A stretch of DNA of 64,000 nt from Symsagittifera roscoffensis (GCF_963678635.1 NC_087065.1:36481888-36545887), one strand, 5' to 3'. Positions 45,756 through 57,180 are shown, counted from the first letter of the stretch. Translations and numbers: made by a program. Notes: generated by a model from the sequence alone, not told the origin.

Positions 45756-46341
45756 CGGACCAGCCTTCTTCTCTAATCCCGAGACACTTCCGGATTGAGC
45801 GCAAATTAGCATTAACGCTTAAATACTCCAATAACCCTACAGTACAAGCACCACAAACGGGCCACAAGTTTGATCGTAAAGATCCTGACTGATATAAATG
45901 CCTGTAACAACAAAATATCTATCAACAACAAACGGGAGGGTCGGATCACATCTCGTCTGGGGGGATGATTTCTACTGATTTTATACTTTTTTTTGCTGTT
46001 TTTGGTTTTTTCGGTTCTTTAATGTTTTGTGTTATTTCTCAGGGACTAAACTACTTTATGTTTGGTTTCTTGTATATCTTTAATTGTTTTTAGACACGTA
46101 CCACTCAGGAAATGACGGAACCGCGAATCCCTCACCCTTCCTGGTTCGTGAATTTTCGGTCTTAACTAGGTTAAAAAGCTATTCACGGGAATCCGGAAGG
46201 CTTCCGCGTTCCGAATTAACCTTCCGCCCCGGTGGTTAGCGCCTTGTTATGAGCATCTGCTCGACGCGGAGTGATCGTTAACGGTTCTGCCGGTCATGAT
46301 GTTAAAAAGAATAACAACCAGGAGCGCCATAAAAACATCTA
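45756..46341 (-). other. Element A leader, PBS-proximal part (separated by element B)
   Basis: On the minus strand this reads, from the LTR edge at 46342: a 12-nt gap, the PBS, then sequence that shares short blocks with B's leader. It also has the CCGGATTG-type motif of A's 25-bp repeat. It is best explained as the start of A's leader, cut off from 17078-19492 by B. Confidence 0.65.
46318..46329 (-). promoter_or_regulatory. Element A candidate primer-binding site
   Basis: Minus strand TGGCGCTCCTGG, identical to the core of B's PBS, with 12 nt to the LTR end (11 in B). Confidence 0.65.
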
Positions 46342-47190
46342 TGTAACATTCGCCCGGAAGTACATATCGACGGAAAATTAAGCTAGGTTCTAAAGCGACT
46401 GGCTAGCTTCTTCACAGCTCTACATGCTTTTCACTGTCTCTGCCAAAGCCAGTTCTTTTGGTGGTCTTTCTAACATCGGGTCGACAAAAAAAACGTTACT
46501 GTTTCCGGCTTCGATCAGAACGCTCTAATTAACTAAAATTTATGCAGAAATATTGAGCTCATGGCTGGGTCTCAGTATCCCCAGACCACGAGGTCACTAT
46601 TAAAAACAGGGCTACTACTTATATATTATATTACTATTGTTTTTGTTCAGTAGATAAAAATCATCATCTCCATCGAAGATGGATCAACCCTTGTCCCCCA
46701 CTCCTAGCTTATCTGAAAACGAATTTGGTATTAAGACAATTCAGCTCAAGAAATTCCGTGAAGCTAAAAGTTTGTATAAAACAGTTCAAGTCCCAATCCC
46801 GAGGCCCTTCCGGATTCTGGAATCCGGAGAAATAACACGCTTATTTCTCAGAAGGCTGGACACGTCGTCCCAACACCCTTCCTGGTTCTTGTGAACTGCT
46901 CGGTAACGATTGTAGCGGCACAATCGTTACAACTCGGAGTGGTTTCTGACAATTTGTAACCACAATTTCAATCTTCTACCGTTTAGTCGTTGTTGTCACT
47001 GAGATTACTGTTGTTCTCTACGAATTCTGTTGTTGTGTTTTCGCAGTTTCAGTTAGTGCGAAAAAATAAAAGATTACGTGTCGTTCACGTGCGAATCAAA
47101 TTTCAAAAATTAACACGGAGCTCCAAATTGACCCTTCGAGTTCGTCAAAATGAACAATTAAGACCTCTAATTGATTAAAACCATCAATCT
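46342..47190 (-). repeat. Element A 5' LTR (upper boundary approximate)
   Basis: The minus strand ends TTACA at 46342, like B's LTR. About 330-350 nt inward it has GGTTGATCCATCT, found about 310-330 nt from the end of B's LTR, and a CCCTGTTTTTAA block in the same order. Near 47070 TTCGCACTAACTGAAA resembles TCTCGCGACAACTGAAAA of B, about 110 nt from B's LTR start, which places the upper boundary near 47190; I cannot fix it to the base. It contains a perfect 11-bp hairpin at 46903-46930. Confidence 0.6.
46903..46930. repeat. Perfect 11-bp inverted repeat in element A LTR
   Basis: GTAACGATTGT, 6-nt loop AGCGGC, ACAATCGTTAC. Could form a stable hairpin in RNA from either strand. No counterpart seen in B's LTR. 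Confidence 0.9.
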
Positions 47191-48822
47191 TTTCGGTCTG
47201 ATGTTTCGATAAAAATTCGAAAAAGAAATTGCGTTTTGTCCATTCTGGTCGAATGTCACATGTTTCTTTTTGCACTAACATTGACTTCGTATATAATTTT
47301 TTTCGCTAATTTCAGCCTATTTTTTTAGTGACCTAATTGTGAATCTTTTCAACGGATTGCGCAAAATGCTTAAAATCTTCATAGAAATTATAGTTCAATT
47401 TTTTCGTGACATGTTTTTTTTGTTTTTTTTTTGTGTTTGGTTTCTTTTTTTTGGCTTGATAGGTTTTGCCCAAATATTGTTGGCTTATTTGGCCTTATAT
47501 TGCGTCTTTTGACAAGCGAAAAAGTTTCAATATTTGTGTCTTTGTTTTGAGGGCGAGGGGGCTTAATAAGTTCTTATAAGTTTTAATTTTTATCGGCCCA
47601 TTTTTATATTGGCTTAGTGGTCTCATTTTGCTTCATTTGACGAGCGAATAAAGTTTATTGTGTGTCTTGAGGATGAGGGGACATATTAACTTTCCATAAG
47701 TCTTGAGTTTGTTGATTTTTTCTCGGCTTAAAAGGTTTCTGACAAGTTAGTTTCGGCTTTGTTACGGCTGGTTACATTATCTTATGATTCTAATTTCCCT
47801 TCTTGTCTTCTGCGCCCAAGTTGAAATTTCAAATTGTTGTTACACGACTCGTGGTTCATAATTTTTCTGGCTGGTTGTATACTTTTGGATAGGGACGCTA
47901 AAAATGCTTTGCTGATGTACAAAATGGTCATGCGACGATAAAACTCGGATCGATGCAAATGCGTCAACAGTGGCTCAACGTGGTTTGTTGGCGAGACTAA
48001 ACAATTTTTTGACATTTTTCGAAAAGCTGGGGTTTTTTATAAAGTCAAGGATAGCACAACAGACAAAATCATTCTGTAAACACAGTTTATAACGGAAAAA
48101 GCAACCAAGATGCGTACTTTGAGGTAAAAAAAAATCTTAGAGTAGCCAGAAACCCCTTTTCATAATCAGATAAAATAAAATTCCTTTAACTTGACTAAGA
48201 TAACATAAACCTAAAAATATAATCTGAAATGATTTAAGCAAATAGTTCAGAGCGTTGATAGTGCAAAAAATAGCAAGTCCGAAAGCATTGTCGTTATACA
48301 ACAAAGAAGGCCCGCCATTTGTAGTTTGTACCAAGAGTTTGTACATCGTTAATAGTTGTGGACTGGTGGCAGCACATCTGATCTTCTTCGGATCATGGCA
48401 TTTCGTATTTCATATTCTGAAATACCTTTGTTGGAATTTTGCTGAATGATTTGTCGTGTACATGTTTCAATCGTTTTGTTGAATTATTATCACTTGATAA
48501 AAAAATTTGCTCCTGAAAATTGCTGCTAAGAATTTTGTCTTTTTGAATTTCGTGAATGTTGGCAGCGTGTTGCTTTAAAACGAGGAATTTTCTCCATTCA
48601 ATGACAATTTGGAAATGCAATTAGTGTTGCTGCATGCATAATACACTCTTTGTTTAGTTGTTTTGCTTGTCTTATAAAAAAAAGGTCAATTAAAATGGGC
48701 CCTTCCGTCATGCGACGGTACGTGCACAAGTTGGATAGGGCCGTACCAACGCTATATAAATACATCGGCAAAATTTTATGAATAAATGAACAAATTTTTT
48801 GAATAAAATTTTATGAATAATT
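47191..48822. other. AT-rich intergenic stretch with a diverged 129-bp duplication
   Basis: No supportable gene. Long T runs around 47390-47450. Two similar blocks start at 47482 and 47611 (GGCTTATTTGGCC / GGCTTAGTGGTCT, followed by GACAAGCGAA / GACGAGCGAA, then a TCGGC end), giving a 129-bp period with many differences. A 77-codon frame on the minus strand at 47782-48015 is not recognised and is too short to call. Confidence 0.5.
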
Positions 48823-48906
48823 GGCAAAACTTATTTTCGTTCTTATAAAGTTTATTGTGTCCGAGTATGATTCGTTCCGTTTCTCGCTTAGTTTCTCTGC
48901 TAGTTT
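48823..48906 (-). pseudogene. PD-(D/E)XK-type mobile-element protein, C-terminal fragment
   Basis: 28 codons read KLAEKLSEKRNESYSDTINF and on to IRTKISFA, directly adjoining the tail of the decayed LINE. It is the downstream part of the protein whose upstream part lies at 51938-52360, separated by that LINE. The frame stops soon after 48823. Confidence 0.65.
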
Positions 48907-48994
48907 CTACTACTACTACTACTAAAAGAATTTATTCCCTTTAAAATATAAAGGCATCAAACAAAAGAAACGGTATGATTATGTACACAAGAGA

Positions 48995-49507
48995 TCACGA
49001 ACGGCAATTTATGCAATGGCAACAAAGTAGCATTGAACAAGAGTTGTTTAAGTTGAACATATCAATTCTATTTTTCAGATAGATTTTCAATTTTGCTTTG
49101 AAAGTTTCAGGCGATGAGAAAATGTCGGCTATGTTGTTTGCTGAAATCATGTTGGCATACCGACAGACGCGATAGAAGAAAAATTGCTCTGTAAAGAAGA
49201 GTCGACAATTCTGGGTTGTTGAAAGCTTAGGGCGTGAGCTATTGCGAAGGTCTTTGGCTGCAAAGGTAAAATTTATGTATCTGTAAAGGTCGAAATCAAA
49301 TTGATCAGTCAGGACTCGATTAAGAAAACACATATCATGTAAAGCTATAGTGAAGGAAATTGGTAAGGAATTCGTTTTTCTAAGTTGTTCTGTATAGTCG
49401 TTCACTCCCGTTACCCATTTCAAACATTTTCTGTTAAATAATTCTAGTTTGCGGCGATATGTTAAAGATGGAAACCAGACCTGACTACCGTATAATAAAA
49501 TACTCAA
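48995..49507 (-). pseudogene. Decayed LINE: RT C-terminal region
   Basis: Reads SILLYGSQVWFPS, LFNRKCLKWVTG and DMCFLNRVL, the region after the RT thumb in CR1/L2-like elements. Joined to the RT N-terminal part with loss of the whole catalytic core, including YxDD. Confidence 0.75.
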
Positions 49508-50790
49508 AATACATAGCTGGTAATATTTGAATTTGGTTCTGATCTAGGTATTCAAGAAGCTGAGTAACAGTCGATCGCTTGGTCATAAAACCATGTTGAG
49601 CAGGTGTAACTTTAGCCCGAATTTTAGGATAAATGAAATCGAAGATCATTCTCTCCAGAATAATCGATAATTGAGGCAATATGCTAATCGGGCGATAATT
49701 TTCAACATTTTCGGGATTACTAGATTTAAGAATTGGCGTAATAAACGCACATTTCCAAAGTTCTGGCCACGTTTTAGTTTCCAAAACCTTGACAAAGAGC
49801 TGCACGACTAGAGGAGATATTAATTCACTGCAGCAGTTAAGAATAAAGGTTGGGAGGCGGTCGTTGGTAATACAAGAAGTTTTAGCAAATTCGAGAGCTT
49901 TCTCGACCTTTTTAAGGTTGACATGGAGATCGGATAGAAAAATGGTGGGTTTTTCGGGTTGTAGGATTTGAATTTCGTGCTTTTCTAGAAACACTGAACA
50001 GAAGTAATCGTTCAAAAGAATGGCTATTTCAATAGAAGTGGATGCTTTTCTATTCATCCAGTGCATTTGGTTTGGTAGTTTCCTTTTGGTAAAAGATCGA
50101 AGGTATTTAAAGCAATCAGGGGTAGAATTTGGTCTTAAAGATTCAAGGAGACAAGTTTTATCCAACTCGATTGAATTGTTAAGGTCTTGTTGGATCGAAG
50201 CTAAATGATTTGTGTTGGCTGTCCGTTTAGATATGGAATGGTGCTTATTCAGTAAATGAACTGTATGCGACGAATAATTATAGGGAAGTTGCTGGCGTCT
50301 TTTAGTTTTATGTGCGCATGATAAAAGAATTGCATGATTGATCTGAGCGTACCAGCTATCTACATAATCATTAGTGGTGGATATGGAATAACATGAGTTT
50401 TGTTCCACAATGAGTTTGGTTAAGCAAGGGCTGATGTTACTATTGAAGATCGAATGAGAGAAAGATGATTTAGATAGAGAGGATTTCATAAAATTCCCAA
50501 TCACAGTAGGCGCTGCTTCAGGAATGGTAAAAAGAGCAAATAAAGGAAAATGGTCTGAGTAAAGCACTTCATTTACAAATGCAGTGAACAATTCTGTGTG
50601 CGAAGTTAAAATGATATCAAGAGTGTTGCCTGAGCGATGTGTGGGTTCATATATAAGGGGCATTAAGCTATGATCCTCAATAACCTCTAGGAACAGTTTT
50701 GAGTAATCACAGCCTCCATCAGAAGATGCCCAACAGATATCAGGCAGATTTAGGTCACCTAAGATTGTGTACGAACTAGAACCATTATAA
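49485..50790 (-). pseudogene. Decayed LINE: endonuclease C-terminus and RT N-terminus
   Basis: Reads THRSGNTLDIILTS and SDHFPLF (APE endonuclease end), then IEIAILLNDYFCSVF, TPILKSSNPENVENYRPISI and HGFMTKRSTVTQLLEYLD (RT blocks before the catalytic core). The frame breaks at 50663; the remnant up to 50790 (DLNLPDICWASS-type block) lies in another frame. Confidence 0.8.
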
Positions 50791-51225
50791 TCAATTAGGA
50801 GTTAAAATAACGTATTGAATGAGTAAGCATTTTGGCAGGTATCCGAAACTGCGACGAAGCGGGGGGGGGGGGGGGGGGGGTTTGTAAATAAGGAGGAAAA
50901 TATGATTAACTGCACCCGAATATAACCAAAGTCCGATGCAGTAATCTGCATCGTATGATAGATTTGAATAATTAAAAGCAAAACTATTTTTTGTACCAAT
51001 GAGAACACCTCCGTGTTCTCCAGAAGTGCGGTCTTTTCGAGCAATAACCGAATAGGGAGAATTCATAGGAAAAATTTCGGGATCAGTAACTTCTGGTTTA
51101 AGCCATGTTTCAGTAATGAACACGATATCAGGAGAATGTAAAGAAAGAAAATTGATTAACTTCAGACGCTGATTCAGGCTCAAGAGACTTTGTGCGTTGA
51201 TAAGGCATAATTTTGATTGTAGTCA
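50791..51225 (-). pseudogene. Decayed LINE: endonuclease N-terminus with G20/C20 tract
   Basis: KLCLINAQSLLSLNQRLKLI, FITETWL, GGVLIGTK and IGLWLYSG are APE endonuclease blocks. The conserved YRPP-type motif reads YKPPPPPPP because of a 20-nt homopolymer (plus strand G, 50861-50880), followed by a frame change. Confidence 0.8.
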
Positions 51226-51430
51226 GTCAAGATTGATCTTGATACCATTTCGTTCGAGGGTCAGACCACGAATTTTTAGCTCATCGCGTGGAACTTTTTC
51301 ATTGTTAATCATGTTGTACCGTTTCTTGAAGATTTTACGTTTCAGAATCTGTTCTTCTTGGTTTAGGGACTTCGATATGAAAATCTTTTCTTTGAAATTC
51401 TTCAGTTTGTAAGATTTTTCTAGGCATTTT

Positions 51431-51937
51431 CTAGCATTCCATTCGGATGACAGACGAACAAGTTAAGGGGATTAGCTTTACCAAGTCTATACATTTGGCA
51501 GATAAACTGAGATTTTCTTCGCCTATATGATCAAAAATTTCGGCCACTTTGGCCTCTTCGGCCTCTATATTGGATGTAAACTGACCGTTGTCTTCGCAGA
51601 CTCCGTCGATGATTATCTCGTTTTCACATGTGTTGGCCCGGTGACTGTTATTAATACGACTATTAACTGGTACATTCGATGATGTCTTGGTTGGATCAAC
51701 ATTTTCAACAGTTTCTTTAATGCTTTTTGTAATTTCGATTAAGCTTTCTTGTCTTTGAATTTTGCCCATTGTAGCTACATCATCAGGAGACAATCCAACA
51801 CATTGCCCATGGAACCACGCGCTGCACTTTTCACATCCTATAGCAGTTGAGTCGTTGTCCTTCACTGGTTTGTTGCATGGTCCACATCTAGTAGCTTTTG
51901 CTTGAGACATATCAAACCGGAAACTATTTAATGGATG
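51431..51937 (-). pseudogene. Decayed LINE: PHD-finger ORF1 fragment
   Basis: From MSQAKATRCGPC a PHD-like finger follows (C-x2-C, then CEKC, FHGQC), as in ORF1 of CR1/L2-like LINEs. The rest is low-complexity and acidic. The codons upstream of this Met in the same frame belong to the split PD-(D/E)XK gene read in a wrong frame. Confidence 0.7.
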
Positions 51938-52360
51938 GTTTTGTAGAGCCTGGTGCTGCTCCTCCGGTACACGCAAAAATTAGTGGAACAAAGCTGCTGT
52001 GTTCCACATCCAGAACTCTTTGTTTGTATTTTAATGTTTTGACGCTCTCATATTTGTAGGCGTCAGCTATAGTTTGGGGCAGGATTTAGCATGGATGTTG
52101 AAAATTTTTACATCGAAAAAGGTTCGGCTGAATCGGCCTCCCCAGAGTCCATTTGTCTTGATGTCAAGTCGAGCGTCATCTTCAGTAGTGGTTGTTTTGT
52201 TGTGAAAGCTTTCGCCATCCAACGATTGAAGTTTCAACTCTATTTCAGCATCATGGCATACTTCGTCCAGGAGTGTCGCAAAGGTATCGCGAACTTCATT
52301 ATGTCTTAGGTGAGTGTATCCTGTATCCACCTTTGGGACAGTCTAGAGAGTGGGTCAGTG
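51938..52360 (-). pseudogene. PD-(D/E)XK-type mobile-element protein, main fragment
   Basis: HSLDCPKGGYRI, RHNEVRDTFATLLDEVCHD, LQSLDGESF, DDARLDIKTNGLWGG, FFDVKIFNIHAKSCPKL and, after a small frameshift, DAYKYESVKTLKYKQRVLDV and FVPLIFACTGGAAPG. The LDI ... FFDVKI pair fits a PD-(D/E)XK nuclease core; proteins of this kind recur next to transposable elements in many animal genomes (from memory, not searched). Broken by frameshifts and by the LINE insertion at about 51938. Confidence 0.65.
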
Positions 52361-53735
52361 TGAACGGTTGTTTTACCTTTTTTTTACCTTTTACTTTTTT
52401 ACCTTTTTTATTTATCATTAATTTTTGTTTAAACAAAAAATACTTTTGAAAAAAATATAACATTCCAGAACTGACAGAGGTAAGATTTTAATGTTTTCCT
52501 TTAACCTATATTAATGTAACTTCAGCTAAATACCCCGAACCAATTTCGGTATTTAAGACAGTTGTTCATCCATGTATAAATAATTTAAACTTATTTAATC
52601 AACCCTTTTAATTTATCTGTTTTTTTAAATATCATTTTAACTCTAGGACCAGATCGACTATGATCTATGATATAATTTAACTGAGACTATTTTAGTTACT
52701 AATAGAAACGAAGGGATCTAACAACCGACCCCAACGTTTCTATTAGTAAAGTTTCATGCATAATTAATTCATTTTCTTGGTATTATTGACGATTCTAATA
52801 ATTGTTTTTATCAATTAGCCCGTATAAGTTAATAAATTTTACATTTTTCTCTTTCTGCTCTTGGACCCGTTCTGCTCTTAGATCATTCTGCTTATTGATC
52901 CGCCTCCTCTTTTACCAGACCAACCTTTTACCTGACCACAATGCAATAATTCAGTTGAGATAAGTGTAACATTAGTGGAAGATTCTAAAAGGAAGCGGTC
53001 AGAACAAACGAAACTTCTTCGAGAAACTCGTGAAAAAATAAATGAAAAAAAAATCACAACGCAAGAAAGTGATTGTTTTCTGTTGACGAGAAAGCGACTA
53101 AGAGTTTTCTAAGCATTAAAAAAAAGTTGGAAAAGCGATTTGAAATTCCGTGAAATGCTTGAATTGGCAGCTCTTTTACCCCTTCCTCTCTTAAGAATCA
53201 ATTTTGATTAATGAGGGAATAAACAAGGTTAAGAATGCGGACCACATATGTCTGCCATAGCGTGAATAGTCCGCATGTCAGTTTTTGTAACAATCGAAGA
53301 ATGTAAAGAAAAACTTGGTTTTTTCCACCCCTCCCCCATATTTTAGTTTCAATTTTTCATTTGTCTCACGTGATATTATGACTGAATGAGTGATGTTACA
53401 ATGTAAGTAGGGCGGATTTAGGGGGCGCCCCCCCCCCCCCCCTCAGGGATTCGACCCCCTGCCGACCCAAGGGGTCCCTCTTTTGTACTATTTTGAGATA
53501 TCTATTTTTGGTGACGGGCCCTGAAAATTTTCTAAAGGCGTCTTCGGCGCCAATATATACTAATTTTGAGAGAAGCGCGCGCCGAAAAAACGCAATTTTT
53601 TTTGGTCAAAGTTTTCCAAAAATTGCCTTAAATCGCCTTTTTTGGCCTGTTTTTTCAAAATTTTGCCTGCTGTTTAAAAATTTTCAGCCAAAACGGTCTC
53701 TATAGTGCTTTGGGAGAGCTCGGAAAATCAATTTG
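52361..53735. other. Intergenic stretch with hairpin and poly-C tract
   Basis: No supportable gene. Contains a 15-bp perfect inverted repeat (52696-52710 and 52735-52749, 24-nt spacer) and a 15-nt C run (53428-53442) just before a GTCCC-rich block. A T-rich low-complexity stretch at 52370-52445 follows the PD-(D/E)XK remnant. Confidence 0.5.
52696..52749. repeat. 15-bp perfect inverted repeat with 24-nt spacer
   Basis: TTACTAATAGAAACG at 52696-52710 and its exact reverse complement at 52735-52749. Confidence 0.95.
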
Positions 53736-53935
53736 NNNNNNNNNNNNNNNNNNNNNNNNNNNNNNNNNNNNNNNNNNNNNNNNNNNNNNNNNNNNNNNNN
53801 NNNNNNNNNNNNNNNNNNNNNNNNNNNNNNNNNNNNNNNNNNNNNNNNNNNNNNNNNNNNNNNNNNNNNNNNNNNNNNNNNNNNNNNNNNNNNNNNNNNN
53901 NNNNNNNNNNNNNNNNNNNNNNNNNNNNNNNNNNN
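53736..53935. other. Assembly gap (200 N)
   Basis: Run of N. The right edge has AGTATGGCTGAAAGTATGAAG-like units in two to three tandem copies, so the gap probably covers a tandem repeat. Confidence 0.99.
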
Positions 53936-55084
53936 GTATGGCTGAAAGTATGAAGAACAAAAGTATGAAGTATGGCTGAAAGTATGAAGAACAACTGTGT
54001 TCAGAAAAGTTAGTTTAGTCACCATTGTCAACTTAAAATTAGTTTTTCAGAACTGTGTTTGTGTGTGGAGGGGGGGATGTGTGGAAAAGAGCCGTAGTAC
54101 TAAGAAATTGGGGTTTCAAACCTGCAGTGTCAGCGTAGGGGATTAGCCAGGGGGTATGATGTTAGAAACGTGAGAGGAGTTTTGGCCGGAGGTTAGAGAT
54201 GGAAATCCTTTGTGGCGGGGGGAGTGATTTTGATTTTTAGAGGGTTCCAAATTTTGGAAGGGCGGTAAAGTTGCGCAACTAATTGATGAAAGAGCCCAGA
54301 TTTCTATTCCAAGATGTCCGTGAAAAACTAACTTTGGTAGATCTGATTTACTCGCGCTGAATAAAAGTTCTGGACGGACGACCATGTATTGGTCCAAGCG
54401 CTTGCTTCATCTGGATTACACGTTGTCATCTGTAGCGCACACACCGAAATGAAAAGTAAGGACCCCATAGTCATGTTTAAAACAGCTGACGGTTTTAATG
54501 GAAGCGAGACTACGCAGGTCGAGTAAATTGATTGATTCACGGAACTGATTAAACGATTCGTTGATTTGCGGGTTTACTACATGACTTGATGAATGCTCTG
54601 ACTTTCAATACGTTTACTGTGCCCAGTCAGAAACACAGTCAAGACAAATGTCACGAAGCAGGAGTCAACTTTAGTTGCACGTGCGTGAAATTCATATTTT
54701 AAGTTCGGTTCATCAGACAAAAATGACATTCCTTTGTGACAAATAAATCCTACGAAGATATTAGCATAGGCAGGATCAGTTGAGATAAGGAAGCTAATTC
54801 CTGTTATAGCCTCCTCAGCAAAATATAGCCCTTCACAAACTAGAAACAAGTATAGCCGGTTGCTGTGTAAGTAGCACAGAATGTTCCGACGACTTTCTCA
54901 GAATTTTTTTCTTGCACGCAGTGTGATGATAGAGCTATACAAATGCGTAGAATTTAATTGAATAAGGTTTAAACGATTTCGATTGTCTTCAAAAAATGAA
55001 TTAATTATAAAAAACTGAATATTTTCTAATGTTTTTTTTTGCCATAGAAGCTCTATATAAGGCATCTTAAACTAAAAGTACTTT
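53936..55084. other. Stretch after the gap, no firm gene
   Basis: Minus-strand frames of 84, 70 and 90 codons (54143-54397, 54328-54540, 54577-54849) have no recognised domain. They could be exons of one gene but nothing supports splice links. 54853-54888 carries the first copy of the TTCCGAC-ending dispersed repeat. Confidence 0.4.
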
Positions 55085-56875
55085 TCAAAGATATATCACT
55101 CAACCCAGCCCAATGATTGTTTTTGGTTCCTGATTTTGCATGGAAACAAAAAAAGAAGAGAAGCTTAGCCAGTTGCTGTGCAAGTAGCACAGAATGTTCC
55201 GACCAGATTCTTGAAAAAAAAACTTTCAATTGAATGTCCATTTTTTGTACGTGGTTAGTTACAACGATTGGTCGAAAGCCTGAAACTTAAGCATACTCAA
55301 CACTTTTCCTAAAATTGGCAAATTGGACAACAGCTTTGCTCGAAAAATGATTAGAAAAACAAAAATCGTAAAAATAATTTTAATAATTATGCGCCATAAT
55401 GGCGCATAAAAACTTCGAAAACTTATTAACTAGAGCAAATTTAATTTTTCAGGGCTTGAATAGATTTTATTTTTTTCTGAAAAAGCCAATTATACGCTGC
55501 TGGCTCAAAAATAGACTTAAAAAAAATCAAAATTTGCAATTTAACAGTAACAAATGGTTTTCGCTTTAATTCAAAAGTTTTCTGACCGGTTTTTCTGAAC
55601 ATTAAGCAATAATAAGTTTTTTCAAAAATTTTTAAACTGCGTGGAGTAAATTTTTCAACTCATTGAAGTTTCGTTGACTTCAAAAAAGCTGGTTGAAAAG
55701 ATAGCGTAAGTTCCAATGGCGCAGTTATCAATTTCTTAACGTAGCTGACATTTCAAACACATTTTGACTTCATACCCAACCTTGCTACCTGTACAAACTT
55801 GCAAGCGTAGTTTTATAGGGTCAAGTCACCTTTTCTAACCAACTTTGCGCATGTTATTATGCAAAATGCTGAAATATTAGTTTTTAAGGGACATTTTTAT
55901 ACCTCTAAGAAGATATCGATTCACTGAGCTCAATTGTAACAAGGATAGCCGGTTACTGTGCAAGTTGCACAGAATGTTCCGACCAGATTCTTGAAAAAAA
56001 ACTTTCAATTAAATGTCCATTTTTTGTACGTGGTTAGTTACAACGATTGGTCGAAAGCCTGAAACTTAAGCATACTCAACACTTTTCCTAAAATTGGCAA
56101 ATTGGACAACAGCTTTGCTCGAAAAATGATTAGAAAAACAAAAATCGTAAAAATAATTTTAATAATTATGCGCCATAATGGCGCATAAAAACTTCGAAAA
56201 CTTATTAACTAGAGCAAATTTAATTTTTCAGGGCTTGAATAGGCTTTTATTTTTTCTGAAAAAGCCAATTATACGCTGCTGGCTTAAAAATAGACTAAAA
56301 AATCAAAATTTTCAATTTAACAGTAACAGATGGTTTTCGCTTTAATTCAAAAGTTTTCTGACCTGTTTTTCTGAGCATTAAGCAATAATAAGTTTTTTCA
56401 AAAATTTATAAACTGCGTGGAGTAAATTTTTCAACTCATTGAAATTTCGTTGACTTCAAAAAAGCTGATTGAAAAGATAACGTAAGTTCTAATGGCGCAG
56501 TTATCAATTTTTTAACGTAGCTGACATTTCAAACACATTTCGTCTTCAAATTTCGTCTTCAAAAACTATCTTTACTTGAGTCAAACTAAGTTTTCACGGC
56601 TTAAATTAAGCTTAAATAAGCTATTGCAATTACTAACTACCTCAATAATTAGCTTGAAGTTAGAACCAAAATCCAAAATTTCAAACCGTTGTTTCTCGAC
56701 ACTAAAAATGTTTTTGATTTTTTATGTCGTTCGAATCACGACTAAAAGAGCTGAAATATGATATATCACTCAACCCTGTCCGATGATTTTTGTGTTAGCT
56801 AATTTTGCGTGGAAAAAAAATTAAAACACACCCGAATACAAAGTTCCTCCCCATTTTCAATGGTCGGAACAAAAG
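55085..56875 (+). repeat. Tandem duplication (period about 779 bp) of a dispersed repeat
   Basis: 55166-55760 and 55945-56537 are nearly identical, offset 779 bp, starting at the block GTGCAAGTAGCACAGAATG. Each copy holds ATGCGCCATAATGGCGCAT, a palindrome with 9-bp arms. A second motif, ATATATCACTCAACCC..., occurs at 55087 and 56759, each followed by a TTTTGC(A/G)TGGAAA block. No coding potential. Related sequence in reverse orientation lies at 58790-59290 and 59765-60351. Confidence 0.85.
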
Positions 56876-57180
56876 GGTATTTAGCTTGCGATAATTCAGC
56901 ATGCTATTCGAGCTAAACTTTAAACTAAATTATCTATAATGTTCATGACTTATGTGAGCGCGTTGGTTTGATTCACATATCAAAGCGCTTAAATAGTGAT
57001 ATCAAGGTGAATTGAGCCAGGATAAATTGCCACAATAATTTTTGAAGTTCAATAATTTTGTCTGTGAAGTTCAACTTCGCGTCTGTGTAAGATATCTAGT
57101 TATTTCGCCTGTTTAATTAAAAATTTACTTTTTGTTGTCGGGGAGGTGAGAATAAGGTTGTTTTTCAAAGTATTGATCAA

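Larger units (their letters stand above)
48907..51937 (-). mobile_element. Decayed CR1/L2-like LINE inserted in the PD-(D/E)XK gene
   Basis: Minus-strand LINE with, in order, a PHD-type finger ORF, AP endonuclease, RT N-terminal part and RT C-terminal part. It ends with a (GTA)n tail (plus strand TAC repeats at 48908-48924). The middle of RT is missing between about 49507 and 49485, so it is internally deleted. No target-site duplication is visible. Flanks belong to one protein-coding sequence, which locates both ends within a few bases. Confidence 0.85.

Noticed and set aside
19486-45760. 5-bp target-site duplication for element B
   Set aside because: Flanking bases are GCCGG or CGGTG on the left (depending on the LTR start) and CGGAC on the right; only CGG is shared.
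53421-53480. tRNA-like B-box (ATTCGACCCC) near the poly-C tract
   Set aside because: No A-box, no cloverleaf pairing; likely a GC-rich dispersed repeat edge.
54143-54849. Three short minus-strand frames as exons of one host gene
   Set aside because: No domain, no convincing splice pairs; kept only as a note in the region description.
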